A DNA stretch of 9,592 nt, taken from Lysobacterales bacterium. Lineage in GTDB: Bacteria; Pseudomonadota; Gammaproteobacteria; Xanthomonadales; Xanthomonadaceae. The first letter of the stretch is position 1, and each line of letters starts with the position of its first letter. The DNA lies in contig JAGRJX010000196.1 in the NCBI GenBank assembly GCA_020442545.1, positions 1-9,592 on the forward strand, given 5' to 3'. Shown one piece after another: positions 7,188-9,592 of the stretch. Below the pieces are notes generated by a model. The model was not told the origin of the DNA, made no database searches, and worked only from the letters and a program-made list of their open reading frames with translations. Made by a program: the position numbers and the translations under genes.

Positions 7188-7308
7188 GACGAGACGTCCG
7201 CGAGTTCGGATACGTTTTGCCGCAGCGTTTCGATACCCGCAGGATTTGTCTCACGCCCAACTCGGGCCGGGTACTACTGTGATCGGCTATGAGTGATCGG
7301 GATTCAAC
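7188..7308 (+). other. Gap between rsmI and the secreted-protein gene
   Basis: A 121-base gap without a gene. It contains a short GGAC-GAGAC-GTCC inverted repeat directly after the rsmI stop and a duplicated TGATCGG (7280-7286 and 7294-7300) just before the next gene, the second copy overlapping its ribosome binding site. Neither is a convincing terminator or operator. Confidence 0.3.
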
Positions 7309-7860
7309 ATGAACGGACGATTGATGCTTTGCTGTCTGCTTTTCCTGCTCGTTGTGACAGCAGACAACGCGCAATCCAGCCCGGGGGAGTCGACCCCGCT
7401 ATCTCCAGCATTGCAGTCGATGGTGTTCAAGCTCGGTGAGTGGCGCTGGGAAGCACGCGGGCTTACCGGTCCCGGTGACAGTGCATTGCATGATGGTGTG
7501 GGCTACTCGCGTGTGTACCCGGTCAATGACGGCCATGCACTGATCGACGACCATCGGATCGAGTGGGACAACGGTGTGGTTTATCGCGCCATCACTTACC
7601 GGACAGTTGATCCCGCCAGCGGTGATCTGATGGTGGTCTGGGCGCAGGCAGACAGCGGCAGTACGCTGAAGATTGACGCCAGCTGGGCCGATGGGCGCTA
7701 TCGAGAGATCAACAGGGGCGAAGATGGTTTCGGGCGTTGGACCAACACGCTGACGATTGACGATATTGGCGCTGATTCACACAGTGCGCGATTGATACGC
7801 CGCTATGAATCCGGTCTTGAGATTCCGATCCTGCAATATCGGGCGACGCGCATGCAGTAG
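7309..7860 (+). CDS. Hypothetical secreted protein
   Basis: A 183-residue protein I cannot name. It opens with a clear Sec signal peptide (MNGRLMLCCLLFLLVVTADN), probably cut near residue 20-23 (ADNAQSS), leaving a roughly 160-residue periplasmic or secreted domain. The mature part is rich in Trp, Tyr and alternating beta-type stretches: FKLGEWRWEARG, GHALIDDHRIEWDNGVVYRAITYRT, GDLMVVWAQADSG, RWTNTLTIDDIG. The FxLGEW opening and all-beta pattern resemble DUF1579-like or lipocalin-like barrels, an inference only. The ATG has GGGA at 7299-7302 with six bases of spacing. It sits between rsmI and rnpB, where the classic gammaproteobacterial order has no such gene, and its base composition looks less GC-rich than that of rsmI. 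The stop lies only 43 bases before the rnpB start, so the rnpB promoter overlaps its 3' end region. Confidence 0.7.
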   Translation: MNGRLMLCCLLFLLVVTADNAQSSPGESTPLSPALQSMVFKLGEWRWEARGLTGPGDSALHDGVGYSRVYPVNDGHALIDDHRIEWDNGVVYRAITYRTVDPASGDLMVVWAQADSGSTLKIDASWADGRYREINRGEDGFGRWTNTLTIDDIGADSHSARLIRRYESGLEIPILQYRATRMQ

Positions 7861-7889
7861 GCGGGAGCATTTGCCCGCTTGCAATCCCG

Positions 7890-7895
7890 TACACT
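7890..7895 (+). promoter_or_regulatory. Putative -10 box of rnpB
   Basis: TACACT matches the sigma-70 -10 consensus at four of six positions and lies eight bases before the predicted first base of the RNase P RNA, as expected for a gene whose mature 5' end is the transcription start. A matching -35 hexamer is not obvious. A 5-bp stem GCGGG/CCCGC (7861-7865, 7874-7878) occupies the -43 to -26 region and could end the upstream transcript, though it has no T-tract. Confidence 0.4.
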
Positions 7896-7903
7896 GTGTA
7901 TGC

Positions 7904-8272
<369 letters not shown>

Positions 8273-8351
8273 CACTTCCCGCGCGTTGCGCGGGAAGTGG
8301 GTTCGCCACTTCGCGCAAGGCGCGAAGCACCGGGCCGCTTCGCGACCCGGT
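8273..8351 (+). repeat. Hairpin cluster directly after rnpB
   Basis: Three adjacent inverted repeats begin one base after the RNase P RNA P1 helix. The first pairs CACTTCCCGCGC (8273-8284) with GCGCGGGAAGTG (8288-8299) around a GTT loop, 12 perfect pairs. The second pairs CTTCGCGC (8309-8316) with GCGCGAAG (8320-8327). The third pairs ACCGGG (8329-8334) with CCCGGT (8346-8351). In addition GAAGTGG (8294-8300) is complementary to CCACTTC (8306-8312), a pairing that excludes the first two. No T-tract follows, so this is not a standard intrinsic terminator; it may be a processing or termination region for rnpB, or a REP-like extragenic element. Confidence 0.75.
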
Positions 8352-8923
8352 AGGCGAGTGCATTTGCCACCTTCCCCTGCTGCTGCCGCAGCCATCCCCA
8401 TCAACTTGAAGGGGACTCCACCACTTCGATGGGCGTCGTCGTCAATCTGACATGCGTACTGAGCTGCGCGGCCTTGGGGTTCCGGCGGCCATTGCTTCCA
8501 CACCCCGCTCACGCCTTTGGCGCTCGCGCCCCTGACTCGGGGCTATCGCGAGGAAGGAGCATTCGTCTTGCCTCGCGCCGCCGTGGGTTGGTTCAAGCAC
8601 CGTAGGCGCGGAACCGAAAGGCTTCTGATGGTGAGCGACGCCCTGACAACGCTATTGCATTTCCAGCACTTGTCACTTTCTGTCCCGAACTGTGCGCCGC
8701 CGCACCCTCAGGCTGCGCACTTCCGCGCAGTTTGCTGCGCGCGGGTCCCGCATCAGGGCGCTGGAGCAAACAGTGAACGAAAACCAAACAATCCTGCAGA
8801 AACTTGTGAAGTAATTCCGCTAACAGTCTGTATCTGCATGCATTTATGACAACGCCTGGTGGCCGATCAGAAAAGCCTTTGGCGACATGGGTTTGCGTGC
8901 GTTTTGCGTGCTCGCGGATATGC
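8352..8923. other. Long intergenic region upstream of mraZ
   Basis: About 570 bases with no gene that I can support. A 110-codon open frame on the plus strand (8517-8849) has no recognisable domain, low-complexity arginine- and proline-rich content and no ribosome binding site, so I do not call it. Structured elements are visible: the hairpin at 8523-8552, a CTGCGC/GCGCAG stem at 8713-8730 with a second CTGCGC at 8735-8740, and an 8-bp palindrome TGCATGCA at 8835-8842. No tRNA was found. The last 150 bases become AT-richer toward the mraZ promoter. Confidence 0.5.
8523..8552. repeat. Hairpin in the mraZ upstream gap
   Basis: CTCGC (8523-8527) plus GCCCC (8528-8532) pair with GGGGC (8539-8543) and GCGAG (8548-8552), ten G-C-rich pairs around a TGACTC loop with a TATC bulge on the 3' side. 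There is no T-tract after it on either strand. It could be part of an unrecognised small RNA or an extragenic repeat. Confidence 0.55.
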
Positions 8924-8951
8924 TTGACACGCGGTTTTGGCGAGTCATAAG
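8924..8951 (+). promoter_or_regulatory. mraZ (dcw cluster) promoter
   Basis: A perfect -35 box TTGACA (8924-8929) is followed after 16 bases by CATAAG (8946-8951), four of six matches to the -10 consensus. Transcription would begin near 8957, inside the first block of the repeated MraZ operator, leaving a leader of about 93 bases before the mraZ ATG. This is the expected site of the main promoter of the division and cell-wall gene cluster. Confidence 0.7.
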
Positions 8952-9000
8952 GTGGGCTCTAGTGGGAAAACCGGGGAATTAGTGGTTTTCTTGGGGAATC
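8951..9000 (+). promoter_or_regulatory. Putative MraZ operator, five 10-bp-phased blocks
   Basis: Five consecutive 10-bp blocks begin at 8951, 8961, 8971, 8981 and 8991, each with a G-rich core at the same place: TGGGC (8953-8957), TGGGA (8963-8967), GGGGA (8973-8977), TGGTT (8983-8987) and GGGGA (8993-8997). MraZ of E. coli is known to bind TGGGN direct repeats separated by five bases in its own promoter and leader and to repress the dcw operon. Repeat spacing and position after the -10 box match this. Blocks 1 and 2 fit best; block 4 is weakest. The 10-bp period places all sites on one face of the helix, suiting the ring-shaped MraZ oligomer. Confidence 0.8.
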
Positions 9001-9049
9001 GATGGCCGTTCCGGGTCGATTTTCGAGCTCAATCAGGCGCTTGCAGGCA

Positions 9050-9496
9050 ATGTTTCAGGGCGAAACCGCAATCACCATCGACGACAAGGGACGTCTGGCG
9101 ATACCGACAGCGTATCGCGAGCAGGTCGCGCGCGACTGCGCGAACTGCCTGGTGATCACCTACAACCCCTGGGAAAACGGCTGCCTGTGGATATTCCCGC
9201 AGGCCGACTGGGAGCCGCTGCGCGACCAGATCAATGCCCTGCCCAAGGCGAAGAAGGTCAACCGCGCGCTGCAGCTGAAGCTGGTCGGTGCGGCGGCGAC
9301 GGTCGAGCCGGACGGCAACGGCCGCATCCTGCTGCCGGCCAGCCAGCGGGCGGCAGCCGGGCTGGACAAGAAAGCCGTGCTGCTGGGCATGGGCAACAAG
9401 TTCGAGCTGTGGACCGAGCAGGCGCACCTCGCGCAGATCCGTCAGACCATCGGGGAAGACGAGATCGGCGAGGACATGCTCGATCTGCCGCTGTAG
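9050..9496 (+). CDS. mraZ: Transcriptional regulator MraZ
   Basis: A 148-residue regulator, first gene of the dcw cluster, with two AbrB-like swapped-hairpin (SpoVT-AbrB) halves. The N-terminal half carries ITIDDKGRLAIPTAYRE (residues 8-24) and the C-terminal half EPDGNGRILLPASQR, the two DxxGR/P signatures that make the DNA-binding face of the ring-shaped oligomer. FELWTEQAH near the end is typical of gammaproteobacterial MraZ. MraZ represses its own operon and in excess disturbs division; RsmH (MraW) counteracts it. I chose the ATG at 9050 because the family begins MFxGE; the frame is open to an ATG at 9002 that would add 16 residues and has a better-spaced G-rich sequence before it. The rsmH start follows the stop by five bases, so the two are cotranscribed. 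Confidence 0.95.
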   Translation: MFQGETAITIDDKGRLAIPTAYREQVARDCANCLVITYNPWENGCLWIFPQADWEPLRDQINALPKAKKVNRALQLKLVGAAATVEPDGNGRILLPASQRAAAGLDKKAVLLGMGNKFELWTEQAHLAQIRQTIGEDEIGEDMLDLPL

Positions 9497-9501
9497 TGAC
9501 G

Positions 9502-9592
9502 ATGACCGGGAACGGTAGCGCCGCCCCGAGCCATCGCCCGGTGTTGTACGCGCAGGTGCTGGAAGGCCTGCGGGTCAAGGGTGATGGCCGTT
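9502..9592 (+). CDS. rsmH: 16S rRNA N4-methyltransferase RsmH (MraW), 5' part
   Basis: The first 30 codons of rsmH, cut by the right edge. The translation begins MTGNGSAAPSHRPVLYAQVL and continues EGLRVKGDGR; the HRPVLxxxVLEGL core is the hallmark N-terminus of RsmH, which methylates N4 of C1402 in 16S rRNA and so works on the same nucleotide as RsmI encoded at 6330-7187. The ATG lies five bases after the mraZ stop (TAG at 9494-9496). An in-frame GTG at 9496 overlapping that stop is an alternative start. No clear Shine-Dalgarno is visible, suggesting translation coupled to mraZ. Confidence 0.92.
   Translation, partial: MTGNGSAAPSHRPVLYAQVLEGLRVKGDGR

Noticed and set aside
7861..7878. GCGGG/CCCGC stem as a terminator of the secreted-protein gene
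   Set aside because: Only five pairs with an eight-base loop and no T-tract; too weak to call.
8580..8625. GGTTCAAGCACC resembling a tRNA T-loop
   Set aside because: The flanking bases do not form a T stem, and no acceptor, D or anticodon arm can be drawn around it.
8517..8849. 110-codon plus-strand open frame in the mraZ upstream gap
   Set aside because: No ribosome binding site, no recognisable domain and unnatural composition. It runs through hairpins and an AT-rich promoter approach.

Overview
The window looks like a stretch of conserved chromosome from a GC-rich gammaproteobacterium, most likely of the Xanthomonadales or a close relative. Two things suggest this. First, the gene order rsmI / lpoA-yraN-dolP, rnpB, mraZ-rsmH matches the known gammaproteobacterial arrangement (as I recall it from Pseudomonas and, in part, E. 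coli). Second, the MraZ protein begins MFQGETAITIDDKGR, which I recall as the Xanthomonas-type N-terminus. The taxonomic call rests on recognition only, not on a search.

Left part (1-3330). A probable lipoprotein of unknown function (150-1229, +) converges on a minus-strand pair: an FAD-linked oxidase of the GlcD/D-lactate dehydrogenase type (1909-3330) followed by a uracil-DNA-glycosylase-family protein (1328-1912). The last two overlap by four bases (ATGA). A tandem 7-bp repeat lies in the gap upstream of the oxidase.

Middle part (3475-7187). A minus-strand envelope operon runs lpoA (activator of a bifunctional penicillin-binding protein), yraN (UPF0102) and dolP (BON-domain lipoprotein). 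Each junction overlaps by four bases. rsmI (16S rRNA C1402 ribose methyltransferase) diverges from lpoA, with a perfect 14-bp palindrome between them that contains a TATGAT box on each strand. The diaA/gmhA-like gene that often sits between yraN and dolP is absent.

Right part (7188-9592). A small predicted secreted protein (7309-7860) lies between rsmI and rnpB, the RNase P RNA gene (7904-8272). A compact set of hairpins with mutually exclusive pairings directly follows rnpB. About 570 bases without a convincing gene follow, then a TTGACA promoter, five 10-bp-phased TGGGN-like blocks (the likely MraZ operator), mraZ (9050-9496) and the first 30 codons of rsmH, cut by the window edge. This is the start of the division and cell wall (dcw) cluster.

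Most of the window is housekeeping, and I see no mobile element, CRISPR array or defence system. The most interesting parts are regulatory and structural: the five-block mraZ operator, the switch-like hairpin cluster after rnpB, the heptamer array, and the overlapping oxidase/glycosylase pair.
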